64,000 nt of DNA from Treponema succinifaciens DSM 2489 (lineage in GTDB: Bacteria > Spirochaetota > Spirochaetia > Treponematales > Treponemataceae): assembly GCF_000195275.1 (NCBI RefSeq), contig NC_015385.1:2310501-2374500 (forward strand), in the 5' to 3' direction. The notes under the pieces were generated by a model. It searched no databases, had not been told where the DNA came from, and saw nothing but the letters and a program-made list of their open reading frames with translations. Shown here piece by piece: positions 48,330 to 57,985 of the stretch (position 1 is the first letter of the stretch; every line of letters begins with the position of its first letter). Position numbers and translations under genes: made by a program.

Positions 48330-49685
48330 TTAAACCAATCCCTGGGCAACCATTGCGTTTGCAACTTTTACAAATCCTGCAATGTTAGCACCGGCAACAT
48401 AGTCGCCTTCTGTAGCATATTTCTTTGCAGTTTCGTAAGCGTTGTCGTGGATGTTTGTCATAATCTGCTTGAGTTTAGAGTCAACTTCTTCAAATGTCCA
48501 AGAAAGACGCTCTGAGTTCTGGCTCATTTCAAGTCCAGAAACCGCAACACCGCCGGCGTTTGCGGCTTTTCCAGGAGCGAACATAACTTTATTTTCCTGA
48601 AGATACTTGATAGCTTCCGCGCGTGTAGGCATATTTGCGCCTTCTGCAACGAGCATACATCCGTTTGCAACAAGTTTCTTTGCATCCTCAAGGTAAATTT
48701 CATCCTGAGTTGCGCAAGGCAATGCAAGGTCAGCTTTTACGCCCCAAGGTTTTTCGCCTTTGAAGAATTTTGCGTTAGGATATTTCTTTACATAAGCGTC
48801 TACTTTTTCTTTGCGTGCGCGGAATTCCTTTACATAGGCAAGTTTTTCCGCAGTGATTCCTTCTTCATCAAGAATATAGCCAGTTGAATCAGACAAAGTG
48901 ATTGGCTTTCCGCCGAGCTGAAGAAGTTTTTCAGCAGCGTACTGGGCAACGTTTCCATCTCCAGAAATAATAGCTGTCTTTCCTTTGAAGTCCTGGCCTT
49001 TTTTTGCAAGCATACATTCAACAAAGTAGATAAGTCCGTAGCCTGTAGCTTCTGTGCGGGCAAGAGAACCGCCGAATGAAAGTCCTTTTCCTGTAAGAAC
49101 TCCAGTGTACTGGTTTGTAATTCTCTTATACTGGCCGAACATATAAGCAACTTCTTTTCCGCCTACACCTTTGTCTCCAGCTGGAACATCTGTGTCTGCG
49201 CCAATATGACGATAAAGCTCTGTGATAAATGACTGGCAGAATCTCATGATTTCTGCGTCTGATTTTCCGTGGCCATCAAAGTCTGAACCGCCTTTTCCGC
49301 CGCCCATTGGAAGAGTTGTAAGGGAATTCTTAAGAACCTGCTCAAATCCGAGGAATTTCAAAACATCAAGTCCTACTTCCGGAGAAAAACGCAAACCTCC
49401 TTTATAAGGTCCGATTGCGCTGTTAAACTGAACACGGAATCCGCGGTTTACGTGAGGTTTTCCTGCATCGTCAGTCCAAGGAACACGGAACATTACAATT
49501 CTCTCTGGCTCAACGAAACGCTCAAGAACAGCATACTGCTCCAGCTCAGGCATTTTGTCTACCGCAGGAGAAATTGCTTCAAGAACAAGTCCAGCAGCCT
49601 GAAGAAAATGACCTTGATCTGCATAGCGCACAGAAATGTCATCCCAAACACGTTTACAATAAGCATTTTTAATACTGTATTCCAT
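48330..49685 (-). CDS. gdhA: NADP-type glutamate dehydrogenase
   Basis: 451-aa hexameric glutamate dehydrogenase that makes glutamate from 2-oxoglutarate and ammonia (EC 1.4.1.4 type). 'GPYKGGLRFSPEV' and 'LPMGGGKGGSDFD' (catalytic Lys region) are the signature, followed by 'DVPAGDKGVGGKEVAYMFGQY' and the nucleotide-binding fold 'AIISGDGNVAQYAAEKL'. Length and 'ERIVMFRVPWTDDAGKPHVNRG' match the anabolic class I enzyme. It is a single gene with its own upstream region. Confidence 0.95.
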   Translation of the reverse strand: MEYSIKNAYCKRVWDDISVRYADQGHFLQAAGLVLEAISPAVDKMPELEQYAVLERFVEPERIVMFRVPWTDDAGKPHVNRGFRVQFNSAIGPYKGGLRFSPEVGLDVLKFLGFEQVLKNSLTTLPMGGGKGGSDFDGHGKSDAEIMRFCQSFITELYRHIGADTDVPAGDKGVGGKEVAYMFGQYKRITNQYTGVLTGKGLSFGGSLARTEATGYGLIYFVECMLAKKGQDFKGKTAIISGDGNVAQYAAEKLLQLGGKPITLSDSTGYILDEEGITAEKLAYVKEFRARKEKVDAYVKKYPNAKFFKGEKPWGVKADLALPCATQDEIYLEDAKKLVANGCMLVAEGANMPTRAEAIKYLQENKVMFAPGKAANAGGVAVSGLEMSQNSERLSWTFEEVDSKLKQIMTNIHDNAYETAKKYATEGDYVAGANIAGFVKVANAMVAQGLV

Positions 49686-49860
49686 ATAAACAACCCCTGT
49701 TTCTTGATTTTTTAATTTGTAACCCCAGAAATCAAGAAAAAACTTAAATAATATTAAACTATATTAAATGTTTTGAAAAGTAAAAAGTTAAAAATTTGTT
49801 GCAACATTTTACAAGCCGCTATATAATAAATACTGAAATTTCTTTAACGAGGCTTCAGAA

Positions 49861-50352
49861 TTGACAGAGGAAAGCTGCCTTGAAAATGTTTTGCTTTCAT
49901 ATAAAAAATACTACGATGTTTCAAGAAATCCATGCAAAGATTTTTGTGCAACTGCGGAATTCCACTCGCACGAGGAACATTATTTTCTAACAAAGACGGC
50001 AAGAATCGCGGAAGTGGATTCAAATGAATATGTCTATTTTGCAGTTGAAGAAAACCTTTCATTGAAAAAGCTCAAGGAACTTTCCAGCGCGGCATGGTCA
50101 GACGGACTTTCAAAAGTAAAGCCTTTTTACGGACACAAAAATTCAGACATAAGCCTGATTGTCATAGCCAGCTCAGTTGAAAAAGATGCAGCCAAGGGAG
50201 CAAAAAAAATCAAGCTGCACAAGTCGTACAAGTTTTCATTTTTTGGCTGGAGCAACTTCAGTCTGATTGTCTACGACGTTTCAGCAGGAAAAACTTGGTT
50301 CAACTGGCACGGAAGAAATCTGCGCAGTATTTTTTCAAAAATGACACTGTAG
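49861..50352 (+). CDS. Conserved-looking hypothetical protein
   Basis: 163 aa, family not recognised. It starts at TTG with GAGG nine bases upstream. It is soluble and alpha/beta in character: 'YFLTKTARIAEVDSNEYVYFA' and later 'KLHKSYKFSFFGWSNFSLIVYDVS' look like a pair of beta meanders, with no membrane segment. Codon use agrees with the neighbouring genes. It lies 69 bases before cstA on the same strand and may be co-transcribed. Confidence 0.65.
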   Translation: MTEESCLENVLLSYKKYYDVSRNPCKDFCATAEFHSHEEHYFLTKTARIAEVDSNEYVYFAVEENLSLKKLKELSSAAWSDGLSKVKPFYGHKNSDISLIVIASSVEKDAAKGAKKIKLHKSYKFSFFGWSNFSLIVYDVSAGKTWFNWHGRNLRSIFSKMTL

Positions 50353-50421
50353 CTTTTTAAGAAAATTTTGAGTGAGATTCAAAACTCATTCACATTTATA
50401 TATTTTTTGGAGGCAAAAGAG

Positions 50422-52137
50422 ATGGCTGCTTTACTGATTATTTTAGCGGCGCTTGTTCTGCTTTTCTGCGGATACGTTTTTTACGGTTCGTGGCTTGCAA
50501 AGCAATGGGGAATTGATCCGGCGAAAAAAACACCGGCAAAGGAAACACCTGACGGAATTGACTACGTGGCTGCAAAACCGGCAGTTCTCATGGGACACCA
50601 CTACTCTTCCATAGCAGGGGCAGGACCAATCAACGGACCTATACAGGCGGCAGTTTTCGGATGGGTTCCAGTATTTTTGTGGTGCATAATCGGAGGAATT
50701 TTCTTTGGCGGAGTCCAGGACTTTGGCTCGCTGTTTGCATCTATAAGGCACAAGGGAAAATCCGTAGGCGAAATCATAAACGACACAATGGGAGCAAAGG
50801 CAAAAAAGCTCTTTATTATTTTTGCGCTTCTTGTTCTTATCCTTGTAATCGCCTCGTTTGTAAACGTTGTTGCAGGAACCTTCTTTACCGTGGCAGGAAG
50901 CCCAGTAATGTTCGGGCTTGTTTCAAATCCGACAAACAACCAGACGACAGCAATGATTTCAATTTTATTCATTGTGCTTGCCGTTATCTACGGAATCATA
51001 ACAAACAAATGCGGACTAAAAACGCTTCCAGCTACAATCCTTGGAATAATCGGAATCGTGATTGTTACAATAATCGGTCTCAACGTGGGATTCGCAATGA
51101 GCCGCAACGCCTGGATTGTTTTTGTAGGAGTTTACATAGCGGTAGCTTCTCTTGTTCCAGTGTGGATTATGCTTCAGCCGCGCGACTACCTTTCAAGCTT
51201 TTTGCTTTACGCCATGATGCTTGTTGCACTTGCAGGAATTTTAGTCAATGCATTTAAAGGAAGCTCTGCAATCGAATTTTCAATTCCGGCATTCACAGGC
51301 TGGAAGACACAGGCAGGATTCCTTTTCCCAACGCTTTTCATAACAGTAGCTTGCGGCGCCTGCTCTGGATTCCACTCGCTGATTGCAACAGGAACAACCT
51401 CAAAGCAACTTGACAACGAAAAAAACGCAAAGGCAATCGGATACGGCTCAATGCTTATTGAATCCGCGCTTGGAATAATCGCACTTATTTCTGTAGGCGT
51501 TATCTGGACCCAGTGGAAACAAGGAAAATTCGGCTCACCATCCGCAGCATTCGGTGCTGGAATCGCGACACTTTTTGGTAAAGAAGGAAGCGGAATTTAC
51601 AACACGATAAACGCTCTTCTTACACTTGCGGTTTCTGTATTCGCCCTTACTTCACTCGACACAGGAACAAGACTTAGCCGATTTATGTTCAGCGAGCTTT
51701 TCCTTAAAGACGGAGAATTTTCTTGGAAAGACGCAAAGGGAATCCGCAAAGTTCTTGCAAATCCGTTCTTCGGAACAATCTCAATGGTTGTAATCGGAAG
51801 CGTTCTGGGCGGACTTAAGCTCAGCCAGATTTGGGGACTTTTTGGTGCGGCAAACCAGCTTTTGGCAGGACTTGCGCTTATGGCGGTTGCAGCTTGGCTC
51901 GGTCAGGCAGGAAAAAACAACAAGATGTTCTTTATTCCAATGGCATTTATGCTTGCGGCTACTTTAACAAGCCTTGTTCTTACTGTATACAAAAAGATTG
52001 CGGCAATGATTCAAGGCGTGCAGGGAGCTCTTGTCTGGGGAAACTGGTTCCAGCTTTTATTCGCAGCGGCAATGTCGGTTCTTGCAGTAATTCTTGTTAT
52101 TGAAGGAATCCAGACATTTAAGAAACAGAAAAAATAG
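50422..52137 (+). CDS. cstA: CstA family carbon-starvation/pyruvate transporter
   Basis: 571-aa membrane protein with about 16 helices. 'KPAVLMGHHYSSIAGAGPINGPIQAAVFGW' is the CstA signature, and 'GACSGFHSLIATGTTSKQL' a second conserved segment. Family members import peptides or pyruvate, especially on carbon limitation; this is the shorter form. The frame begins at 50368, but the ATG at 50422 has GGAGG at good spacing and starts the first helix properly. Confidence 0.92.
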   Translation: MAALLIILAALVLLFCGYVFYGSWLAKQWGIDPAKKTPAKETPDGIDYVAAKPAVLMGHHYSSIAGAGPINGPIQAAVFGWVPVFLWCIIGGIFFGGVQDFGSLFASIRHKGKSVGEIINDTMGAKAKKLFIIFALLVLILVIASFVNVVAGTFFTVAGSPVMFGLVSNPTNNQTTAMISILFIVLAVIYGIITNKCGLKTLPATILGIIGIVIVTIIGLNVGFAMSRNAWIVFVGVYIAVASLVPVWIMLQPRDYLSSFLLYAMMLVALAGILVNAFKGSSAIEFSIPAFTGWKTQAGFLFPTLFITVACGACSGFHSLIATGTTSKQLDNEKNAKAIGYGSMLIESALGIIALISVGVIWTQWKQGKFGSPSAAFGAGIATLFGKEGSGIYNTINALLTLAVSVFALTSLDTGTRLSRFMFSELFLKDGEFSWKDAKGIRKVLANPFFGTISMVVIGSVLGGLKLSQIWGLFGAANQLLAGLALMAVAAWLGQAGKNNKMFFIPMAFMLAATLTSLVLTVYKKIAAMIQGVQGALVWGNWFQLLFAAAMSVLAVILVIEGIQTFKKQKK

Positions 52138-52291
52138 CTTGGAGCTGCTTCACTCAACATAATGTATCTGAGCTATACAACGTAATGCATAGCTTCCATA
52201 CATTATAATGAGAAACACAGTATCAGCATAATGATAAGCATACTATCAAGCCAATGATAATCTACGTGCCATTATGCTGACGCATAGACAT
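52138..52291. other. Hairpin-rich spacer after cstA
   Basis: A 154-base stretch with several copies of ATAATG and its complement, giving potential stems such as GCATAATG / CATTATGC. No gene is visible. It may fold into a long mRNA 3' structure. Confidence 0.4.
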
Positions 52292-52328
52292 AAAAAGAGG
52301 CTTCCCAACCAAGGAAGCCCCTTTTTTT
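52292..52328. terminator. Terminator between cstA and the outer-membrane protein gene
   Basis: AAAGAGGCTTCC, CAACCAA loop, GGAAGCCCCTTTTTTT. It is flanked by A's and T's and is likely bidirectional. Confidence 0.88.
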
Positions 52329-52354
52329 CTTTATTACCTCTATTTACAATCTAA

Positions 52355-53512
52355 TTACCAAGCAACACGAACGCTGACCGCCGCAGAAGGAATCTTTGAG
52401 GCAATGTCGTAGCTTCCGCTTACAGTAAGGTTCAGGAACAGAAGGTCAAGCCCGATTCCTCCAAACACCTGCGGATAAACAGAAAATCCAGAAGAGCTTC
52501 CGCTGAACGAGCTAGGAAGAATTCCCCATTTTAATGCGTTTGCAACACCTTCATAATAAGTATCACTTTCTTTTGCAATGATTCTTGCCCAGTCAGCATT
52601 TACCTTCCAGTCAACAGAAGTTTTTGAGAACAAGGCGCGTCCTCCAATGAACGGAACAAGGCAAAGCAACTTGATAGAAGCCTGTGTATTTACCATGAAT
52701 GTTGTAGACTTAAAGTCAAGGCTGGCTTTTGCAGTGTCATCATCTACATCAACTCCGCCCTTTGTGTAATAGAATCCAGCTCCAACTGACCATTTTGGAC
52801 GCATGAATCCGCCCTGAAAAATCGCATAGCGGATGTCTGCTCCAAGAGTAAAGAAGTCGATTGCAACAGGATCAATAGCTTTGTCAACTGAATCCATCTT
52901 TGAAGTGTCAATTGACATTGCAGTAACGCCAATATCAAACGGAAGAATTATTCCGCCAAGACGCGCGTCAACAGTGATTGTCGGGAAAACAAGCGTGTCA
53001 TTTATATCTTTTACGTCATCAACACCAAGCGCAAGGGCAGCATCTTTAAGCGTAGAAACATCAAGCGCAGAAACGCCTGCATTTACACCAGCACCAAAAT
53101 GGAATCCCGGGAAAATCTTTCCAATCCAGGCTTCCGCATAAACATTCTGCTGAGTCTGCGAGTTCGGAATAACATCCGCAAGGTCATCGCAAAAGTCGTT
53201 AAGTCCATTTTCTGCAACAGTAAATGGAGAGTCTGTCGGAATGTAATCTTTAATATTTTCATAGGCGTCTTTTACAGCACTTTCTGCTTCACGGATTTTA
53301 GAAGCATCAACCTTGTATTTATTCAACGCATCATTGATTTCGGATTCTCTTCCTTCAACCAAACTAAAAACATCCGACGGAATATCGATTGTAACAGAAA
53401 CTCCGTTAATATCTTTTACAGTAATCTGCTTGTAATCAATCGCAAAAAGTCCGGAAGCCGCAAAAGTGCAAGCCATTGCCAATGCAGCAAACTGCTTTAT
53501 TTTCTTTACCAT
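52355..53512 (-). CDS. Treponemal outer-membrane beta-barrel protein
   Basis: 385 aa with a cleavable signal peptide ('MVKKIKQFAALAMACTFAASGLFA'). The N-terminal third is helical and charged ('ESEINDALNKYKVDASKIREAESAV'); the rest alternates hydrophobic and polar residues as in amphipathic strands ('FPTITVDARLGGIILPFDIGVTAM') and ends in 'AAVSVRVAW', an aromatic C-terminus recognised by BAM. The exact role is unknown; similar proteins are abundant in treponemes. Confidence 0.75.
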   Translation of the reverse strand: MVKKIKQFAALAMACTFAASGLFAIDYKQITVKDINGVSVTIDIPSDVFSLVEGRESEINDALNKYKVDASKIREAESAVKDAYENIKDYIPTDSPFTVAENGLNDFCDDLADVIPNSQTQQNVYAEAWIGKIFPGFHFGAGVNAGVSALDVSTLKDAALALGVDDVKDINDTLVFPTITVDARLGGIILPFDIGVTAMSIDTSKMDSVDKAIDPVAIDFFTLGADIRYAIFQGGFMRPKWSVGAGFYYTKGGVDVDDDTAKASLDFKSTTFMVNTQASIKLLCLVPFIGGRALFSKTSVDWKVNADWARIIAKESDTYYEGVANALKWGILPSSFSGSSSGFSVYPQVFGGIGLDLLFLNLTVSGSYDIASKIPSAAVSVRVAW

Positions 53513-53653
53513 AGTGGTTCTCCTTAGATTCTAAAAACAAAATCTTCTTAATTTATAGCATATTATTCTATGCAAGTCAAAAAAAAATGAGCTGCCGCAC
53601 AAGACTTTTAAATCTCGGCAGGTCAGCCCGTTTATTCAGCAAAATATTTTAAT

Positions 53654-55078
53654 TTAGCTGTTTTTCATTCCGTTGACTTTTTCAAGGCGGGCAAGAGCTT
53701 TTGCTTCTGCCTCGTCAGCGTCTTTCTTGAGCTTTTCTACAACAGTGTTGATATTGTTAACCATATATACAGGCTGCAAAGTTGCATCCAGACAGTCACG
53801 CCAAAGTGAACTTTCCGGGTCAACAATGTTTCTCTTCAAAGTTGCCATTGAAATCGGAATATGAACATATTTATCATGCACAAGTCCAATAACAATCTTT
53901 GTTTTTCCTGCCATAGCCGCATGAACCGCATTGTTTCCAAGGCGCTCGCAGTAGATAGAATCGTTTGCAGTTGTAACAGCCGCACGCACTTCGTATCCAG
54001 GGTCAATGTATTTAAGGTTGATATGGATTTTCTTTGAAGCAAAATATTCAGTGATTCTGTCGCGAAGATAAACACCAATGTCCGCAAGTTTTTTGTTTCC
54101 GGAAGCATCAGTCTGATTTGTAGAAGTCAAAAGCTCCTGTCCGGCTCCCTCTGCAACAACGATTACAGCGTGATGGCGTTCGTTCAAGCGGTCTTCAATA
54201 TGAGCAAGCAAGCCGTTCGGTCCATCCAAGTCAAAAGGAACTTCAGGAATAAGGCAGAAGTTAGCTTCGTGGCTTGCAAGGGCAGTCGCAGTCGCAATGA
54301 ATCCGGATTCGCGTCCCATAAGCTTTACAAGACCGATTCCGTTAATCTGCGAATGCGCTTCCATGTGGATTGAATTTACAGCCTGAGTAGCCTTCTGAAC
54401 AGCAGTTTCAAATCCGAAAGAGCGGTCAATAAACTGAAGGTCATTGTCTACAGTCTTTGGAATTCCCACAACTGAAATCTTAAGTCCGCGGCGGTCGATT
54501 TCGTTTGCAATATCAAGCGCGCCTCTCTGGGTTCCGTCTCCACCGATGATAAACATCATGTTGATTCCCATGCGCTCAATGGAATCTACAATGTCAGAAG
54601 TTCTGTCTCCGCCTCCGCGTGAAGTTCCAAGGAAAGTTCCGCCGATTTTATGGATTGCGTCTACATTATCCGGGTTAAGGTCGATTGTGTCATATCCCTG
54701 CTCTGCAAAGAATCCTTTATATCCAAACTGAATTCCTTTGATTCTGCGCACACCGTAGCGGTTCCAAAGGCAGCGGACAACAGCGCGGATTACATCGTTA
54801 AGTCCAGGGCAAAGACCTCCGCAAGTGCAGATTCCAGCAGTAACGTGAGTCGGGTTAAAGTAAATATATTCACGAGGACCTGCTTTTTCCATGAACTTGG
54901 CTTTGTCATCGCAATCTTCTTCAGCACCTTTATAAACATTCACCTGGCGGCGAACATAAGAATTGTCTGTAACATAAGCGGCGCGGAAATTTCCGTGCTC
55001 CAAAGAAAGTTCAATAGGAGACTTTACCTTGCATTCTCCCAAGTTTTCAACTGAAAAATCATATTTCATTGTTGCCAT
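53654..55078 (-). CDS. 6-phosphofructokinase, long spirochaetal type
   Basis: 474 aa. '[20 protein letters not shown]' is the nucleotide/PPi loop region, and '[12 protein letters not shown]' and '[11 protein letters not shown]' the two phosphoryl-donor determinants. The first has Gly after GGD (ATP-type), while the second has Lys (PKTVDND), a combination known from ATP-dependent group III enzymes such as trypanosomal PFK. ATP use is therefore more likely than PPi, but not certain. The start at 55078 has GAGG six bases upstream; the longer frame to 55156 is rejected. Confidence 0.9.
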   Translation of the reverse strand: MATMKYDFSVENLGECKVKSPIELSLEHGNFRAAYVTDNSYVRRQVNVYKGAEEDCDDKAKFMEKAGPREYIYFNPTHVTAGICTCGGLCPGLNDVIRAVVRCLWNRYGVRRIKGIQFGYKGFFAEQGYDTIDLNPDNVDAIHKIGGTFLGTSRGGGDRTSDIVDSIERMGINMMFIIGGDGTQRGALDIANEIDRRGLKISVVGIPKTVDNDLQFIDRSFGFETAVQKATQAVNSIHMEAHSQINGIGLVKLMGRESGFIATATALASHEANFCLIPEVPFDLDGPNGLLAHIEDRLNERHHAVIVVAEGAGQELLTSTNQTDASGNKKLADIGVYLRDRITEYFASKKIHINLKYIDPGYEVRAAVTTANDSIYCERLGNNAVHAAMAGKTKIVIGLVHDKYVHIPISMATLKRNIVDPESSLWRDCLDATLQPVYMVNNINTVVEKLKKDADEAEAKALARLEKVNGMKNS

Positions 55079-55220
55079 AGCAAACCTCGTACCGTGAAAT
55101 AAAAAGTCGTAAAAACACGCTCTTATAAAGATACTTTCAAATGGTAAAAAATTCAATATCGTAAAAAAAAGAAATTGTTAAACTTGACCAAAAAGCGTTT
55201 TTTGCATAGCTTTCTATATT

Positions 55221-55802
55221 ATGAGAAAAACTTTTTACACTTTGGCGGCAGTTTTTTTGTGCCTTTTTGCATTTTCAAGCTGCGGATACAACGGACTCAT
55301 CGACAAGCGTGAAGCAGTTGAGCAGCAGTGGGCAAACGTAGAAAATCAATATCAGAAACGCTCTGACTTAGTTCCAAATCTTGTGGCGACTGTAAAAGGA
55401 TACGCTTCGCATGAAGAAAGCGTTTTCACACAAATTGCTGAATCGCGGTCAAAGCTTGGCGGAACTATAAATGTTGACATAACCGATGATCCTGAAAAAT
55501 TCGCACAGTTTCAGGCTGAACAGAACACTTTTTCTGCAAGCATCGGACGGCTTCTTGCACTAACGGAAAGCTATCCGGAACTCAAGGCAAACGAAAATTT
55601 TCTTGATTTGCAAAGCCAGCTTGAAGGAATTGAAAACAGAATTTCCACGGAACGAAAAAGATACAATGATGCTGTAAGCGAATACAACAAGTCAATTCAA
55701 AAATTTCCCGGCGTTCTAACAGCGAAAATGTTCGGCTTTACAAAGAAAGCTTATTTCCGCTCGGAAGAAAAAGCCGCAAAAGCCCCTGAAGTTTCGTTTT
55801 AA
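55221..55802 (+). CDS. lemA: LemA-family lipoprotein
   Basis: 193 aa with a lipobox ('LFAFSSC'). 'REAVEQQWANVENQYQKRSDLVPNLVATVKGYASHEESV' is the hallmark LemA helix pair. The function is not known; LemA genes are often linked to TPM-domain genes, exactly as here, with 15 bases to the next gene. Confidence 0.93.
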   Translation: MRKTFYTLAAVFLCLFAFSSCGYNGLIDKREAVEQQWANVENQYQKRSDLVPNLVATVKGYASHEESVFTQIAESRSKLGGTINVDITDDPEKFAQFQAEQNTFSASIGRLLALTESYPELKANENFLDLQSQLEGIENRISTERKRYNDAVSEYNKSIQKFPGVLTAKMFGFTKKAYFRSEEKAAKAPEVSF

Positions 55803-55817
55803 TTCGGAAGCTAAAAA

Positions 55818-56615
55818 ATGAGCGCATCTTTTTTCGGCGGAAGCAAGCAGAACAAAAATTTCATTTGGATTCTTGTCCTCACATTTTTCATTGTAGCATT
55901 TCTGTCATTTTCCGCAAAAAGCAAAGGGGAACAGAACAGCGCGGCTTTTAACAATGAAGCCGACGGAATGTATAAGCCGGTTTTAGACAACGCGGGAATT
56001 TTTTCAAAAGCGGAACTAAGGCAGCTTGAATCCTTCATTGCAAATTTGGACGAGCGCACAGGAATTCAGATTGCGGTTATTATTGTAAAAAAATTGGACG
56101 GTGAAGACATTGAGTCATTCAGCATGAAGCAAGCGGAACAATACAAGCTTGGTCAAAAAGGAACTGACAATGGAGTTCTGTTAACAGTCGCCATGAAAGA
56201 GCGTGAATTAAGAATTGAAACCGGCTACGGCGCAGAGGGAATTCTTACAGACGCAGTTTGCGCACGTATAATCCGCAACAAGATCACCCCGCTGTTTAAG
56301 CAGGAAAAATATTTTGAAGGAATCGAAAGCGGAATCAAAGCCATTGCTTCAGTTTTAACAAGCGACGAAAAAATGACAGAAAATCAGTCCCAAACTGAAA
56401 ATTCTGCGGAAGAAGACGAAGAAGAAAATCCTTTTTCTGTTCTTGCGTTTGTCTTTTTTGTAGTGCTTATTTTTATAATATTTGGGCGCGGAAAAAATCT
56501 CTGGATTTTACCTTTTATTTTTGGCGGCGGAAGTTCAGGCAGAAGAAATTCAGACAGTTTTAGAAAAGGCGGAGGAGGAAGTTTTGGCGGCGGCGGCGCA
56601 AGCGGACGCTGGTAA
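55818..56615 (+). CDS. TPM-domain (YgcG-type) membrane protein
   Basis: 265 aa. One N-terminal helix (about 15-33) is followed by the TPM phosphatase-like domain ('VLDNAGIFSKAELRQLESFI', 'AVIIVKKLDGEDIESF', 'RELRIETGYGAEGILTDAV'). A second membrane helix lies at about 205-225, then a Gly/Ser-rich tail 'GGGGSFGGGGASGRW', typical of YgcG proteins. It is co-transcribed with lemA. The role in envelope maintenance is unproven. Confidence 0.9.
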   Translation: MSASFFGGSKQNKNFIWILVLTFFIVAFLSFSAKSKGEQNSAAFNNEADGMYKPVLDNAGIFSKAELRQLESFIANLDERTGIQIAVIIVKKLDGEDIESFSMKQAEQYKLGQKGTDNGVLLTVAMKERELRIETGYGAEGILTDAVCARIIRNKITPLFKQEKYFEGIESGIKAIASVLTSDEKMTENQSQTENSAEEDEEENPFSVLAFVFFVVLIFIIFGRGKNLWILPFIFGGGSSGRRNSDSFRKGGGGSFGGGGASGRW

Positions 56616-56765
56616 AGCAATTTTTTTTAATTACAACTGTCATTTTTTTAGAGTTAAACAGATTTTCGGCTCTAGCCTCTAAGATGACAGATTATTTTGG
56701 CTGAAGATGACAAAAATATAAAACTCAACATTCAGTCTAATCAACAAGCCATAAAAGCCGGCTTA

Positions 56766-57956
56766 TTATTTTCCGTGTTCCCTTACAAGAGTGTTCATTT
56801 CGTTTGCCATGTTTTCCAACGAAACCTGCTTTTGGACAGCTCCAAGCTCATAAGCAACACGAGGCATTCCATAAACAACCGATGATTCTTCGTCCTGTCC
56901 CAAAGTCCAAGCGCCCTGTTTTCTCATTTCCGCAAGCTGAACCGCTCCATCACGACCCATTCCAGTCATTATAACTCCAAGCGCCCTGTTCTGGTAAATT
57001 TTCGCCACGGATTCAAAAAGCCAGTCCGCAGAAGGTCTGTGTCCATTGCGAAGATCTGCGCTGGAAAGCCGGATTACATTGCACAAAGTTGATTTTTCCA
57101 CAACAATATGAAAGTTCCCGGGCGCAATATAAATCTGCCCAGGATGAATTTCATCTCTGTCTTCCGCCTCTTTTACTGAAAGCGGACAAATTTTATCCAG
57201 GCTCGCGGCAAATTCCTTTGTAAAACCCGCCGGCATGTGCTGAACAACAAGAATCGGACGTGAAAACTTAGGATCAAGATGCGCAAAAACTTCTCTAAGC
57301 GCGTTAGGCCCGCCGGTAGAAATTCCAATGGCAACAACTTCAATTCTGCCGGGCTCTCTTAACGGAACAATGACTTCCGGCTCTTTTCTTTTTGAAGTAA
57401 ATAAAACTGGAGAAAAAGTTTCCTGCGACAAAGCCGCCGGAGCAATTTTATCTATAATGCCTTCTTTTTTTGCAGCGGCCTCAGCCTCACGGAGCTTTGC
57501 CTGCTTTACAAAAGTTTCTGTTAACGGAATATTTTTTCCGTTTTTGCGGGCATATTTTCCACCGTAAGAAGCAATTTTTTCGATAATCGCGCTTGAAACT
57601 GATGCGATATTGCTTGAAATTGAGCCGGACGGTTTTGTGATAAAGTCACTTGCTCCAAGCTCCAGGCACTGCATTGTTACAGCCGCGCCTTTTGTCGCTA
57701 TAGAAGAAAGGATTACAACAGGAATGTCCATGCCGCGTTTCTTGCGTTCTTCCAAAAACTGAACACCTGTCATTTCAGGCATTTCTATGTCAAGAAGAAT
57801 CAAATCCGGCTTAAGAAACGGAATTTTCTGAAGCGCGAATTTTCCGTTCATTGCAGTTCCGCAAACATTCATGCCTTCGGTTTCGTCTACAATTCTTGAA
57901 ATAAGATTTCGCATCAACGCTGAATCATCGCAAACAAGTACTTCAATATTGTCCAT
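56766..57956 (-). CDS. cheB: Chemotaxis methylesterase/deamidase CheB
   Basis: 396 aa. The receiver domain (about 1-120) has the acidic pocket 'CDDSALMRN' and phospho-acceptor Asp in 'LILLDIEMP'. The linker is followed by the CheB catalytic domain (about 205-392) with Ser in 'GISTGGPNAL', His in 'VVQHMPAGFT' and Asp in 'GVIMTGMGRDG'. It removes methyl groups from chemoreceptors during adaptation. ATG follows GTG directly; GGAG spacing favours the ATG. It sits 29 bases after cheR. Confidence 0.95.
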   Translation of the reverse strand: MDNIEVLVCDDSALMRNLISRIVDETEGMNVCGTAMNGKFALQKIPFLKPDLILLDIEMPEMTGVQFLEERKKRGMDIPVVILSSIATKGAAVTMQCLELGASDFITKPSGSISSNIASVSSAIIEKIASYGGKYARKNGKNIPLTETFVKQAKLREAEAAAKKEGIIDKIAPAALSQETFSPVLFTSKRKEPEVIVPLREPGRIEVVAIGISTGGPNALREVFAHLDPKFSRPILVVQHMPAGFTKEFAASLDKICPLSVKEAEDRDEIHPGQIYIAPGNFHIVVEKSTLCNVIRLSSADLRNGHRPSADWLFESVAKIYQNRALGVIMTGMGRDGAVQLAEMRKQGAWTLGQDEESSVVYGMPRVAYELGAVQKQVSLENMANEMNTLVREHGK

Positions 57957-57985
57957 CACAAAATCTCCGCAATAGAAAAGCGGGC

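Noticed and set aside
50661-51257. 198-codon open frame within cstA in another frame
   Set aside because: A compositional shadow of a GC-biased coding region; cstA itself is unambiguous.
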